Source: Allosphingosinicella sp. | Lineage (GTDB): Bacteria > Pseudomonadota > Alphaproteobacteria > Sphingomonadales > Sphingomonadaceae | NCBI GenBank assembly: GCA_030447665.1 | Contig: JAUJOJ010000005.1 | Coordinates: 92,751 to 132,038, forward strand | Length of the DNA stretch: 39,288 bases | Reading direction: 5' to 3' | Shown here: positions 15,375 through 25,943 of the stretch, piece after piece | How positions within the stretch are numbered: the first letter of the stretch is position 1 | How the letters are laid out: every line of letters starts with the position of its first letter | Notes under the pieces: model-generated | What the model saw: only the letters and a program-made list of their open reading frames with translations | Told to the model about the DNA's origin: nothing | The model's database searches: none | Translations under genes and position numbers: made by a program

Positions 15375-17357
15375 ATGGCGACGCGGGACAGGGCGCTTGG
15401 AGCGGGAGGAGCGGACGAGAGCTCGATGCGCGAGCTGACCATGCGCGGGATCCTGCTGGGCGGCGCGATCACCTTGCTGTTCACTGCCGCCAATGTCTAT
15501 CTCGGCCTCAGGGTCGGGCTGACCTTCGCAACCTCGATCCCTGCCGCGGTGATCTCGATGGCGGTGCTCCGCTTTTCGCCGCTTCGAGCATCCTTGAAAA
15601 CAACATCGTCCAGACGGTCGTCGTCGGCGGCGGGAACGCTGGCGGCGATCATCTTCGTGCTGCCCGGCCTGGTGATCGTCGGCTGGTGGCAGGGCTTTCC
15701 GTTCTGGACGACGGCTTTGGTCTGCGCGCTCGGCGGCACGCTCGGTGTGATGTTCTCGATTCCCTTGCGGCGGGCGCTGGTGGCGGATTCGCCGCTTCCC
15801 TACCCTGAAGGGGTCGCGGCCGCGGAGGTGCTGAAGGTCGGCGCAGCCTCCCGCGAGGGTGCGGCGGAAAGCCGCGCCGGCCTCAGAACCATCGTGCGGG
15901 GATCGATCGTCTCCGCACTGTTCGCGACGCTCGTGGGGATGCGCCTCGCGCTGGCGGAGGTCGCGCATTTCTTCCGTATCGGTCCCTCCGCCACGGGCAT
16001 CGCCGGCGGCCTTTCGATGGCGCTGATCGGCGCCGGGCATCTCGTCGGCATTTCGGTTGGTCTTGCAATGCTTGCCGGCCTCGTGATCGGCTGGGGGGTT
16101 GCGACGCCGGTCCTTACCGCGCTGGCGCCCGCCGCCGGATCGGCCGAGGAGCTGGCGACGACGGTCTGGGCGCAGCAGGTGCGCTTCCTCGGCGCGGGCG
16201 TGATCGGCGTCGCGGCGATCTGGACCCTCGTTCGAATCATCGGTCCGATCCTCAGCGGCATCCGCTCGGCGATGGCAGGCTCCAGGGCCAGGCGCGGCGG
16301 CGGCGAAGCGCTTGTCCGGACCGACAGGGATATGCCGATCGGCATCGTCGGCGGCGTGTCGCTTGCGCTGATGGTGCCGATCGCGATCCTGCTCGCCGAT
16401 TTCCTGGGTTCTGGTCCGCTCGCCGGGCTGGCGGTGCCGCTGATCGCGAGCACCCTGCTCTATATCGTCGTGGCGGGAGCGTTCGTGGCTGCGGTGTGCG
16501 GTTACATGGCCGGCCTGATCGGCGCATCGAACAGTCCGATCTCGGGCGTCGGCATTCTCGCAGTGCTTGGAGCGGCCCTGCTCCTCGCGCTGGTCGCGGC
16601 GCCGTATGTGGATGACACCGCAACGGCGCAGCTGACCGCTTATGCGCTGTTCGCCACCGCCATCGTGTTCGGCGTGGCGACGATCGCCAACGACAATCTC
16701 CAGGATCTCAAGACCGGGCAATTGGTCGGCGCCACGCCGTGGAAGCAGCAGCTCGCCTTGGTGGCGGGGGTGATCTTCGGTTCGCTGGTGATCCCGCCGG
16801 TGCTCGATCTCCTGAACCAGGCCTATGGCTTCGCCGGAGCGCCGGGCGCGGGATCGAACGCGCTTCCGGCGCCGCAGGCGACGCTCATCTCCGCTTTGGC
16901 GCGGGGCGTGCTTGGCGGCGATCTCGATTGGAGCCTGATCGGGATCGGTGCGGGCGTGGGCGTGCTCATCATCCTCGCCGACGCGCTGCTCGGCCGGGCG
17001 GGCAAGCTCCGCCTGCCGCCGCTGGCCGTCGGCATCGGCATCTACCTGCCGATGGGGACGACGATGGCGGTGGTCGTGGGGGCGGTGCTCGGCTGGCTCT
17101 ATGACCGGCGCGCCGAGCGCAGCAGCCGGGACCCGGAAGCGATGAAGCGGATGGGCGTGCTGATGGCGACCGGGATGATCGTCGGCGAGAGCCTGTTCGG
17201 AGTCGCGCTTGCCGGACTGGTGGTCGGCACGGGGACCGACACGCCGCTCGCCGTGGTCGGCGATGAGTTCGGCCTCATCGCCACCATCGGCGGCGCGCTC
17301 GTCTTCGCTGCGCTGGTCGCCTGGCTCTACAGGCAGAGCGCCAAGACGTCCGCCTAA
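15375..17357 (+). CDS. OPT-family oligopeptide transporter
   Basis: A 660-residue integral membrane protein with about 14-16 hydrophobic segments. Family signatures include LTMRGILLGGAITLLFTAAN, VYLGLRVGLTFATSIPAAV, PYPEGVAAAEVLKVG, ATIANDNLQDLKTGQLVGAT and PPLAVGIGIYLPMGTT. These match the bacterial OPT group (EspB-like oligopeptide transporters) that import peptides or metal-chelates. Residues about 72-87 read RASLKTTSSRRSS, while the neighbouring frame encodes SILENNIVQTV, the canonical OPT motif. Two compensating indels (about 15582-15640) therefore leave the frame open but the motif garbled. The ATG follows the herA-like stop with no gap. Neighbouring secreted peptidases suggest peptide uptake. 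Confidence 0.87.
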   Translation: MATRDRALGAGGADESSMRELTMRGILLGGAITLLFTAANVYLGLRVGLTFATSIPAAVISMAVLRFSPLRASLKTTSSRRSSSAAGTLAAIIFVLPGLVIVGWWQGFPFWTTALVCALGGTLGVMFSIPLRRALVADSPLPYPEGVAAAEVLKVGAASREGAAESRAGLRTIVRGSIVSALFATLVGMRLALAEVAHFFRIGPSATGIAGGLSMALIGAGHLVGISVGLAMLAGLVIGWGVATPVLTALAPAAGSAEELATTVWAQQVRFLGAGVIGVAAIWTLVRIIGPILSGIRSAMAGSRARRGGGEALVRTDRDMPIGIVGGVSLALMVPIAILLADFLGSGPLAGLAVPLIASTLLYIVVAGAFVAAVCGYMAGLIGASNSPISGVGILAVLGAALLLALVAAPYVDDTATAQLTAYALFATAIVFGVATIANDNLQDLKTGQLVGATPWKQQLALVAGVIFGSLVIPPVLDLLNQAYGFAGAPGAGSNALPAPQATLISALARGVLGGDLDWSLIGIGAGVGVLIILADALLGRAGKLRLPPLAVGIGIYLPMGTTMAVVVGAVLGWLYDRRAERSSRDPEAMKRMGVLMATGMIVGESLFGVALAGLVVGTGTDTPLAVVGDEFGLIATIGGALVFAALVAWLYRQSAKTSA

Positions 17358-17359
17358 GC

Positions 17360-17389
17360 TTTCCCCTCCCTTCTTGCAGGGAGGGGAAA
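17360..17389. terminator. Bidirectional hairpin terminator between convergent genes
   Basis: A perfect 12-bp inverted repeat, TTTCCCCTCCCT and AGGGAGGGGAAA, with a 6-base loop TCTTGC. It lies between the stops of the OPT transporter (17357) and the M1 peptidase (17392). The A/T ends of the stem give a short U-tract in either direction, so it can end transcription from both sides. Confidence 0.75.
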
Positions 17390-17391
17390 TA

Positions 17392-20085
17392 TCACACCCG
17401 CTTCGCGTCGAACCAGCGGCTGATGTCCGGGAGGCGGGTCTGGCGGACCCGCACCCGATCCTGGATCGAGGCGATCGCCTGATCGGCCGGCCGCCTCGAC
17501 TGTGCGGTCAGATAGCGATCGGCATATTGCTGCAGCTTGGCGATCGTCGCCGGGTCCGATGATCCTGCGCCGAGGCCCGGGAAATAGCGGCTGCGCGAGG
17601 AGGCATCGACCAGCCCTTCCACCGCCTGCCGGTTCTGGAGCGCGAAATCGAAGGCGAGATCGGGATGCTCGCCCGCCACCGCCGAGATGAGCGCGGCGCT
17701 GGTCGTCGCGCCCGGTTCCTCGGTGAGCGCCAGCGCCAGCGCGCGCTGGCCCTGGGCGCGATCGCGGGTCGAGCCGAGCAGGCGGTAGAGCTGCGCCTTG
17801 ACGAGCGGATTCTTCTCGGCCTGGGCCTGCGCGCGGAGCCGGTCCCAGGTCGCGGCGTCGGCATTCTGCGCGACGATGGCGAGGATGCTGGTGCGGAGCG
17901 GGCCGGCGGTCACCGAGGGATCGTCGGCGGCGAAGCGGCGGTTCGCTTCGGCCACGACCTGCCTGTCGCCGAAATAGCCCAAAGTGCCGATCAGCTCCGA
18001 GCGCAGCACGGCGACATTGCTCGATTCGTTCGCGCGCGCGGACCAGCCGACCCGCGTCAGGATCGGCGAGAGCTTGGACGAGGCATAGCGAGCGACCATC
18101 GCCTGGCGCTGCCGATCGCCCTCGTAAAGATCGTAGACCCGGGCGAGGATGGAGGAGACCCTGGTCCAAACCTGCGGGTTGGCGTTGGCGGGCACGGCAT
18201 CGACGAGGTCGAGCGCTTCGGACGCGGACTGATAGCCGGCAAGCCCAAGCCCCCAATTGTCGGCAAGCAAACCGATCTGGTCGATCGGCTTCAGGCGCGC
18301 GAAGCCGGCGGTGAGGCCGTCCAGCAAGGCGGGCGTGTAAAGCGTGCGATAATAGCCGCTCTGGCCGCTGTTCACGACCACCGGCCCGCAGCCTTGGACG
18401 GCAAGCGTGCCCGATCCGCCGCTGACGATGGTGCGCGCTTCCTTGCCGCCCAAACCGCCGGCGATGACGGGAACGCGCCAGGAGAGCGGCTGCTTGTCCG
18501 GCCGGTCGCGCGTGAATTCGCTTTGCCTGAGGCTGAGGCTGGTGCTGCCGCCGTTGCAGGTCGCACTCTCGACCCTGATCAGCGGCACGCCCGGCTGAAG
18601 CGTGAAATCATGGGCGATCGCGGTGATCGGCTTGCCGGCCGCCGTCTCGATCTTCTGCCAGAGATTGTCGGTGACCGTGTTCTTGAGCTTGTAGGTCGCC
18701 ATATAGTCGCGGACGCCCTGCCGCCACGCATCCTCGCCGACATAGTCTTCGAGCATGGTGATCACCGCCTCGCCCTTCTGGTAGGTGATCGCGTCGAACG
18801 CCTGGCTGATCTGCTCGACGGTGGAAACGCGCTGCACGACCGGGTGCGTGGTCGCGACCGAATCGAGCGCGATCGCGGATTCGCGGCCGCTCACCTGGCC
18901 GAGCTCGGGCTCCCATTCCGGATGGAGGGCGGCGGTCGCCTTGGTCGCCATCCAGGAGGCGAAGCCTTCGTTCAGCCAGAGGTCGTCCCACCAGGCCATG
19001 GTGACGAGGTTGCCGAACCATTGGTGCGCCATCTCGTGAGCGTCGACCTCGAAGATGCGCTGCCGCGTCGCTTCGGTCGTGATCGCCGGATCGACGAGGA
19101 GGATGCTCTCGAACGAGAAGATCGCGCCCCAATTCTCCATCGCGCCGAAGAACTGGCTGCTGCCGGGACCGGCGACGTTGTCGAGCTTCGGAAGCGGAAA
19201 AGGCTGGCCGAAATAGTCGTTATAATAAGGCAGGAGCTGGCGCTGCGCCTCCAGCGCGAAGCGGCCCTTCTCGCCGTCTCCCTTCTTGGTGACGACGCCG
19301 ACTTCGGTGCCGCCCGCTGCCGTCGCGGCGATGCGGTCGAACTCACCGGTGCCGAGGAACAGCAGGTAGCTCGACATCGGCGGGGACTGCTGGAAGGTCA
19401 CCGTCTTGGTGCCGTTCGCATGGTTCTGCACGCCCGCCTGGGGCATGTTGCTGACCGCCATGTGATTGGCCGGAACGGTCACGGAAAGATTGTAGGGGGT
19501 GCGGAATTGCGGCTCGTCCCAGCCGGGAAAGAAGCGGCGCGCATCGGGCGCCTCGAACTGGGTGTAGAGCGCGCGCTTCTTGCCCTCCGGGCTGTCATAG
19601 TCGAGCGCGAACAGGCCCGAAGCCTGGGTGTTGATCTTGCCGCTATAGTCGATGACGAGCTGGTGGCGTCCGGCAGGGAGGCGGCTGGGGAAGCGGAAGG
19701 TCGCCGTCTGCTTCTCGGCATCGAGGCTGATGTTGCGCGCGCTCGTCGCGGCCGGGGCGGGGCGCCCGTCCGCGCCAAGCGTAGCGATCGATGCCGATCG
19801 GATCTCGAGATCGGCGGCGTTCAGCGTGATGCTGTCGGTCGGCGCCAGCACCTCGATGTCGGCATAAACCCGGGATGTGAAGCGAAGGTTCGGCGCGTCC
19901 GGCGTGGCTGCGATCGTATATTGGAGCGGCCGCACATTGGTCGGAAGCTGGGTCGTGACCTGAAGGCGCTGGGCGCTTGCCGAAGGAGCCGCGGCCGCGG
20001 TGCGCGCCTCGTCGCCATCGACGGTGGCGCAGCCCGCGGCGGCAAGGGCGATGGCGAGCGTCGAGGCGGTGCGGAGAAGGCGCAT
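17392..20085 (-). CDS. M1-family metallo-aminopeptidase, predicted lipoprotein
   Basis: An 897-residue zinc aminopeptidase. The N-terminus has a lipoprotein signal with lipobox AAAGC near residue 19, so it is likely anchored in the periplasm or outer membrane. The N-terminal beta domain carries YTQFEAPDARRFFPGWDEP. The exopeptidase motif GAMENWG lies near residue 314 and the zinc site HEMAHQWFGN near 349, with WLNEGFASW about 20 residues later. A C-terminal ERAP1-like helical domain follows. It removes N-terminal residues from peptides. The start ATG at 20085 gives the signal peptide directly. It faces the OPT transporter across a hairpin terminator and could supply peptides or amino acids (inference). 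Confidence 0.93.
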   Translation of the reverse strand: MRLLRTASTLAIALAAAGCATVDGDEARTAAAAPSASAQRLQVTTQLPTNVRPLQYTIAATPDAPNLRFTSRVYADIEVLAPTDSITLNAADLEIRSASIATLGADGRPAPAATSARNISLDAEKQTATFRFPSRLPAGRHQLVIDYSGKINTQASGLFALDYDSPEGKKRALYTQFEAPDARRFFPGWDEPQFRTPYNLSVTVPANHMAVSNMPQAGVQNHANGTKTVTFQQSPPMSSYLLFLGTGEFDRIAATAAGGTEVGVVTKKGDGEKGRFALEAQRQLLPYYNDYFGQPFPLPKLDNVAGPGSSQFFGAMENWGAIFSFESILLVDPAITTEATRQRIFEVDAHEMAHQWFGNLVTMAWWDDLWLNEGFASWMATKATAALHPEWEPELGQVSGRESAIALDSVATTHPVVQRVSTVEQISQAFDAITYQKGEAVITMLEDYVGEDAWRQGVRDYMATYKLKNTVTDNLWQKIETAAGKPITAIAHDFTLQPGVPLIRVESATCNGGSTSLSLRQSEFTRDRPDKQPLSWRVPVIAGGLGGKEARTIVSGGSGTLAVQGCGPVVVNSGQSGYYRTLYTPALLDGLTAGFARLKPIDQIGLLADNWGLGLAGYQSASEALDLVDAVPANANPQVWTRVSSILARVYDLYEGDRQRQAMVARYASSKLSPILTRVGWSARANESSNVAVLRSELIGTLGYFGDRQVVAEANRRFAADDPSVTAGPLRTSILAIVAQNADAATWDRLRAQAQAEKNPLVKAQLYRLLGSTRDRAQGQRALALALTEEPGATTSAALISAVAGEHPDLAFDFALQNRQAVEGLVDASSRSRYFPGLGAGSSDPATIAKLQQYADRYLTAQSRRPADQAIASIQDRVRVRQTRLPDISRWFDAKRV

Positions 20086-20191
20086 GTGATTGTCTTTCCA
20101 GCGGATTGATGATGCCCGGACGCGGTCCGCTGACTAGCCGCCATAAATGGTTGCGCAGTCCGGGGACGGGGCCGGGGGGCTCGCTGTCACC

Positions 20192-20226
20192 TTTTTTCGA
20201 TCCGACTGCTGTCGGGAAAGGCTCTA
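20192..20226. repeat. Short dyad with run of T, related to a dispersed repeat
   Basis: The sequence TTTTTTCGATCCGACTGCTG then TCGGGAAAGGCTC contains the dyad CCGAC/GTCGG. It shares 'gatccgac...gggaaaggctc' with the composite repeat at 32175-32217. It lies between the M1 gene start and the stop of the reductase-like gene, both minus strand. Terminator function is uncertain because the U-run lies on the wrong side for minus-strand transcripts. Confidence 0.4.
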
Positions 20227-20228
20227 GG

Positions 20229-21252
20229 TCAGTAACCGAACGGCGCCACGCTGCGATGGCCGTCGAGCACATATTTCCGAAGCTCCTCGGCGCTCCACGC
20301 ATGTTCGACGCCGAGCTCGCGCTGCTTCACGAGCTCGACGATGGCGCTGTTGACGGGCGCTTCCCGCCCGAGCGAGCGGGCGAGCTTCACCACCTCGCCG
20401 TTGAGATGGTCGATCTCCGTCTGGCGCCCGGCGGCGAAATCGTCGGCCATGGAGGAGCGGGCGCGGGCGTCGATCTTCTGGACGCGCAGGAAGAGGTTCT
20501 TGAACACGAAGTCGGGCGCGCCGATCGCATGGGGAAGGAGCTTCGGCGGCACCGGCGATCTGAGCGGGCTCGATCCCTGCCCGCTTCAGGAGCTCCAGCG
20601 CCTCGACGATCGAAGCCGCGACGACGCGCCGGTAGTCGCGCTTGCCGAGCTGATCGAGCAATGTCTCGCCGGACAGCGCGTTCACCGCATTGTTGAGGTT
20701 GATGAGGAGCTTGCCCCAGGCGACCGCCCTCATGTCTTTCGCAAGATCGAGGCGGGCGGGGCCGCTCCCGACCTGGGCGGCGATCGCCTGAGTGACCTCA
20801 TGCTCTTGGGCCACGAGATTGCCGGATGTGCCCTTGTGCCAGCGGCCCTGGCCCAGATGGGCGATATTGAACGGCACCATCCCCTGCAGCACCTTGAAAT
20901 GCGGCAGTTTGGCCGCGAGCGTCTCGGCATTGCTGACGCCGTTCTGGAAGCTGATGACGATCGCGCCCTTTTTTGCATGGCGCCCGATCTCCCGCGCCGC
21001 GTCCCAGGTGCCGCTGCTCTTCACGCAGAGCGCGATCACGTCGGCCTTGCCGAGGATCGCGGGCTTGGTGGCGAATTCGACGACGTCGTGCGCGAGCCGC
21101 ATGCGCCAGCCATTGAGGTCCGAGAGGCCGAGCCCGTGCTCGGCAATCTCCTGTCTGACCTTGTCGCGCCCGAGGAAAGAGATCCTGCATCCCGCCGCCT
21201 GCCAGGCACCGCCGATGAAGCAGCCGACGGAGCCGGCGCCCATGACGACCAA
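20229..21252 (-). CDS. 2-dehydropantoate 2-reductase-like (PanE/ApbA family) oxidoreductase, frameshifted
   Basis: The N-terminal Rossmann domain has the NADP-binding [21 protein letters not shown], and the family [11 protein letters not shown] and [13 protein letters not shown] (the PanE xxQNG motif). It continues with [18 protein letters not shown], including the Lys and Asn residues typical of ketopantoate reductases. Near 20550-20556 one base is missing from a G-run: restoring it joins EPAQIAG to [14 protein letters not shown] and the helical C-terminal domain that ends 20229. The start is uncertain: TTG at 21252 fits the usual MxIVVMGAG length, while ATG at 21243 is the nearest ATG. The family also includes non-pantoate reductases, so I leave the symbol empty. 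It follows queF on the same strand. Confidence 0.78.
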
Positions 21253-21271
21253 ATGCGGCGATGCGGCCAAG

Positions 21272-21717
21272 TCAGGCCGCGTCCGCGGTAGCCGGGGACG
21301 TCCTGGCCGGGCACCCACAGGCCCGCGGGCGGATCGCTCGTTTGCCAGAAGACGTCGATCGGCATGCCGCCGCGCGGATACCAATAGCCGCCGATGCGCA
21401 GCCAGATCGGCTTCATTTCCAAGGTCAGCCGCTCACCGATGCCGACCGTCACGTCCTCGTGAAAGCCGCAATGATTGCGGAAGGAGCCGAGGAAGAGCTT
21501 CAGCGACTTGGATTCGACGATCGTCTCGGCCGGCGCGTAATCGATCACGAGGTGGGCGAAATCGGGCTGCCCGGTGACCGGGCAGAGCGAGGTGAATTCG
21601 GGCGCGGTAAAGCGGACGAGATAGGGCCTGCCGGGGCGCGGATTGGGCACATAGTCGAGCGCCGCCTCCTCCGGCGATGCGGGAAGCGCTCGCCTGGCCG
21701 AGATATTTGGGGGTCAT
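21272..21717 (-). CDS. queF: NADPH-dependent 7-cyano-7-deazaguanine reductase QueF (frameshifts near both ends)
   Basis: A short, unimodular QueF that reduces preQ0 to preQ1 in queuosine synthesis. It starts MTPKYLGQ at ATG 21717. The body shows [15 protein letters not shown] with the catalytic Cys in [10 protein letters not shown], the substrate-binding [15 protein letters not shown], and HEDVTVGIG, followed by [11 protein letters not shown] and [14 protein letters not shown] two-base loss near 21692 separates the start from [17 protein letters not shown], and one base near the end separates YRGRG from the TGA at 21272-21274. With both repaired it has the family length of about 148-150 residues. 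It lies just upstream of the reductase-like gene. Confidence 0.88.
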
Positions 21718-21750
21718 GGGGCGCTCTCTAGCCAATGAGCGCCTCTTCTG

Positions 21751-24227
21751 TCATTCCCCGCCGGCGCTTGCCGCCGCCGCCCGCGCGGGGGCCCGCTTCA
21801 CATGCTGGTCCAGCCAGCGCGTCATTTCCCAAAGCGTGTGCATGACCGACTCGCGGCCGCGATAACCGTGCGCTTCAAGGGGGAGAACGACATAGCGGAC
21901 GTTCGCGCCCTGGCCCTTCAGCGCCGCATAGAAGCGCTCGCTCTGGACCGGGAAGGTGCCGCTATTGTCGTCGGCTTCGCCGTGGATCAGCAGGATCGGC
22001 TCCTTGATCTTCCGGACGTGGGTGAAGGGGCTCATCTGCGTGTAGGTGTCGACCGCCTCCCAATAGGTCCGCTGCTCGGCCTGGAAGCCGAACGGGGTGA
22101 GCGTCCGGTTGTAGGCGCCGGAACGCGCGATGCCCGTGCGGAAGAGATCGCTGTGGGCAAGGAGGTTGGCGGTCATGAAGGCGCCGTAGCTGTGCCCGCC
22201 CACCGCGATGCGGTCGCGGTCCGCGACGCCCATCGCCACGACCGCGTCCACCGCGGCCTGCGCGCTGGAGACGAGCTGCTGGACGTAGGTGTCGTTCGCC
22301 TCGGCGCCGTTGGCGCCGATGATCGGCATCTTCGGATCGTCGAGGATGGCATAGCCCTGGGTGAGCAGGAACAAATGGCTGATGCCGCCCGGCCGCGTGA
22401 AGCGGTTCTGCGTGTCGACCACCTGGCCCGCCACCGCCGGATCGGTGAACTCGGTCGGATAGGCCCAGAGCAGGAGCGGCAGCGGACCGTCACGCTTCTC
22501 GTCGTAGCCGGCGGGCAGATAGAGCGTGCCGCTCAAATCGACGCCGTCGGCGCGCTTGTAGGTGACGAGCCGCTGGGTGACGCCGGCAAGCTGCGGCGCG
22601 GGATCGGGGAAGCGCGTGATCTGAATGGGCTCGCCGCCCGAGCGGGTGCGCAGGAAGAGGTTCGGCGGATCCAGCCGGCTCTCGCGGCGGGTGAGCAGCC
22701 GCTCGCCATTGTCGTCGAGCAACGCGACAAGAGACTCGTAATAGGGCGCTTTGGCTTGCCACAGCCGCTCGGTCTGGCCGCTTGCCACATCCATTCGGGC
22801 GAGGAACGGGAACTCGCCTTCCCGCGAAGCCCCGGGCGCGCTCATGAAAACGCCGCGGCCGTCGGCGGTGAAATGCATCACCGGGCGGCCTTGCGCGTTG
22901 GGGCGCATCACCGGCTCGCCGGGATCGTTGTAGCGGTCCTGGAAATTGCGCTCGACGATGACCCTGCCCTGGCCGGGCTGGGAGGGGTTTACCGCGATGC
23001 GCGTCTCGCGCCGGGTGTTCCACCATTGCGAGCGGACCACCGCATAATCGTCGCGGCCCCAGGCAATGCCGGTGAAGCGGTCCTTGACGTCCACCAGGGT
23101 ACGGGGAGCGCCTGTGAAAGGCGCGTCGAGCATCAAGACGCGATCGCGGATCGGCACGTCGCGGCGGATGTCGCCTCCGTCCTGCGCTTCAGCCCAGACG
23201 AGGGTGGAGGGCTTGTCCGCGCGCCATTGGGCCGAGCGGGGACCTGGAGCAACGGCATCGAATTGAGTCGGGATATCATCCCTCAGCGGCAGGTCGGCGA
23301 GCTTGCGAACGACCCCGCCGCTCATGTCGGTGACATTGATCTCCGTCGGGAAGAGCGCCGCGGGGACGACGTAGCTGAAGGGCCGCTTGATCCGGGTCTG
23401 GAGCAGGTAGCGGCCGTCCGGCGAGGCGCTGGCGCCGATCAGCAGGCCGGGGGCGCCGACCATGCGCGCCGCGCCCGCGAGCGGCACGAGCGCGAGCTGC
23501 GAGGTGAAGTGGTGGGCGAACAGGGCTTCGTCGGTTTGGTTGCGCAGGAGGTCCTGATAGGTGCGCACGGGGGCGGTGCGGCCGGCATTTTCCTGGACGA
23601 GCGGGCCGGACGGAACGCCGCCGGCGGCGGGCGCGGTGCCGCGCCCGGCCGGAACCATCCGAACCATCAGGCCCGAGCTGTCCGGAAGCCAATCATAGCC
23701 CGAGCCGAAGGTCGCGTTCACAACGGCGGCAGTCAGCCGGCGAGCCTTGGCCGTGGCAGCATCGGCGACCCACAGTTCGAGCCCGGTCGGCCGGTCCATC
23801 AGAAAGGCGATGCGCTGTCCGTCCGGCGACCAGCTCGGCGAGGTGAAGCGGGCGCCGGCGGGGAGGGCGACGCCCGCGCGGCGCCTGGCCCGACCGGTTG
23901 AAACGAGAGCGCATTGAGCCAGCCCACGCGGCTGTTGGCGGGGCCGTTGTTGCGCGGATTGATGCGGTAGCCGGCAAGCTTGAGGTCGGGCTCGGCAAGC
24001 TCGGCGATCGGCGGGAGATTGGCGCGGCCGAGAAGAGCGATCCTGTCGCGCCGCGGATTGACCAGCGGCGCGGGCGTGGGCGGCGTGTCCAGGATCTGAG
24101 AAATCGGCGCCGGCGGCGTCATGTAGCCGCCGGCAGCGGCGGGCGCGCTCCTGTCCTGAGCCGTCGCGGGAAGCGAGGCAACCAGGAGAAGGACCGCCGA
24201 TAACCGGGTGAAATGCCCAAACCGCAT
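21751..24227 (-). CDS. Secreted S9 prolyl-oligopeptidase-family peptidase, glutamyl endopeptidase-like (one frameshift)
   Basis: About 825 residues with a signal peptide (SAVLLLVASLPATAQ) behind ATG 24227 and AGGAGAG. A beta-propeller region (SPSWSPDGQRIAFLMD, SASPDGRYLL) is followed by the alpha/beta hydrolase domain. The nucleophile elbow GGHSYGAFM is near residue 680, then the Asp loop HGEADDNSGTFP and the His loop LEAHGYRGRE. The GGHSYGAFMTANLLAH form is shared with the glutamyl endopeptidase branch of S9 (plant CGEP relatives). Around 23876-23890 one frameshift divides the N-terminal part (ending SFQPVGPGAAR) from GVALPAGARFTSPSW. Likely a periplasmic oligopeptidase. Confidence 0.87.
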
Positions 24228-24423
24228 CGATCTCTCCTAGATTGGCACGCGCGAGGCAGCTTCTATAACCAAGATTCAGGGCGTCGCCAGCCTTCCGGCA
24301 GCCCGCGGTTCGGGGGCGACGTTGATCGACGGCACCGGAGTGCCGCAGGGTCTCGGCGCTGCGCACTTCCTCTGGCCCAAATCACATGCAATAGCTTTGG
24401 CGCCACTGAAGAACGGATTCCCG
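24228..24423. promoter_or_regulatory. Divergent region between two peptidase genes
   Basis: A 196-base gap separates the divergent S9 and S10 peptidase genes and must hold both promoters. I see no clear operator or consensus promoter. An in-frame ATG at 24322 could extend the S10 protein but would place residues before the signal peptide. Confidence 0.35.
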
Positions 24424-25938
24424 ATGCTCTCGCGACTGCAATCCTCCGCCCTCGCCCTTGCCTTCGCCCTTTCCGCCGGCGTGCCGCTGCACGCGCAGAC
24501 ACCGGCGCCGGGACCGACCCAGCCCAAGGAAGCCGACAAGCCGATCCCGGAGCCGAACGTCTCGGTGACGCGGCACAGCGGCACCTTCGGCGGGCAGCGG
24601 ATCGGCTATACGGCAACCGCCGGCGAGACCTACCTCAAGGATAAGGACGGCAATCCCAAGGCGAGCATCTTCTCGATCTCCTATGTGAAGGAGCCGCGCG
24701 ATCCGGGCCGGCCGATCACCTTCCTCTTCAACGGCGGCCCCGGATCGGGGTCGCTCTGGCTCCACATGGGCGCTTTCGGTCCCAAGCGCGTCGCCATCCC
24801 TTCGGACGCGCGCGACGACGGCGCGCCGCCTTATCCGGTGCTCGACAATCCCGACAGCCTGCTCGACGTCACCGACATCGTCTTCATCGATCCGGTCGGA
24901 ACCGGCTTCAGCCATGCGCTTGGGAAAACCGAGGCGAAGGAATATTGGGGCGTCACCGCCGATGCGAAATCCGTCGCCGAGTTCATCCGCATCTGGCTGA
25001 ACCGGAACGGCCGCTGGAACTCCCTAAATATCTCGGCGGCGAGAGCTACGGCACCACCCGCTCGGCCGCGGTGGTGAACGAGCTCGAGGGCACGTTCAAC
25101 GACGTGTCGCTGAACGGCGTGCTGCTGATCTCCACCATTCTCGATTTCGGGGCGCAGGCGAACGTGCCGGGCAACGAGATGCCCTATGTGCTGTTCCTGC
25201 CGTCCATGGCCGCGGCGGCCCATTTCCACGGCAAGGCGCCCGATGCGCCCCCGCTCGACGCCTTCGTCGATGAAGCCCGCGCTTTCGCGATCGGCGACTA
25301 TGCCGCCGCGCTATTGAGGGGCAACGCGCTCAAGGGAGACGATCGCGCTTCGATCCGGCGGCGGCTCGCCCGCTATACCGGCCTTTCGGAGCAGTTCCTG
25401 GACGAAGCGGATCTGCGCGTCACCGACGAGCCGCTTCTACAAGGAGCTGCTGCGCGACCGCGGGCTCACCGTGGGGCGGCTCGACGCGCGCTACACGGGG
25501 CGCGACTTCGACAATGCGGGCGAACGGCCGGATAACGACCCCAGCTTCTACGGGATCGACGCCGGCTATACGGCGGCGCTCAATGCCTGGGTCCGCGACG
25601 GCCTCAAATACCAGACCGAGCGGCATTATTCGACCATCGGCGGCGTCGGCGACTGGGATTGGAATATCGGCGGCGGTGAAGCCCGATACTACAAGAATGT
25701 CGCGCCCTATCTGGGCAAGGCGCTGCGCGAGAATAGCGGGATGCGGATCCTGGTCGCGCAGGGCTATTTCGATTTCGCCACGCCCTTCTTCGGCGCGGAA
25801 TATTCGCTGAGCCGCACCGGCTTCCCGCAGGACCGGATCGATTATCAATATTACGGCTCAGGGCACATGATGTACGTCCGCGACGACGACCGCGCCAAAC
25901 TGAGCCGCGACATCAGGAACTTCATCCGCAAGAGGTGA
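24424..25938 (+). CDS. Secreted S10-family serine carboxypeptidase (two frameshifts)
   Basis: The start ATG 24424 gives a signal peptide (LALAFALSAGVPLHAQ). The serine carboxypeptidase fold is shown by ITFLFNGGPGSGSLWLHMGA (oxyanion region), DIVFIDPVGTGFS, the nucleophile motif GGESYGTTR near residue 208, ILVAQGYFDFATPF for the Asp, and GSGHMMYVR for the catalytic His. Near 25022 one C is missing (WNSPKYLGGESYG restored), and another shift near 25425-25432 restores SRFYKELLRDRGLTVGRLD. Without these the gene would be three fragments. The product would trim C-terminal residues from peptides in the periplasm. The stop lies 5 bases before copy 2 of the 326-bp element. Confidence 0.87.
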
Positions 25939-25943
25939 GGGCA

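Noticed and set aside
15330..16721. Open frame of 463 codons opposite the OPT transporter
   Set aside because: Composition is extremely Arg/Asp/Gly/His-rich, typical of an antisense shadow of a hydrophobic protein.
17665..20109. Long open frame of 814 codons on the plus strand opposite the M1 peptidase gene
   Set aside because: It is the antisense shadow of a GC-rich gene with strong codon bias; its translation is Arg/Gly/Asp-rich with no domain, and the minus-strand protein has all M1 motifs.
21802..23901. Open frame of 699 codons opposite the S9 peptidase
   Set aside because: Antisense shadow with low-complexity composition; the catalytic motifs are on the minus strand.
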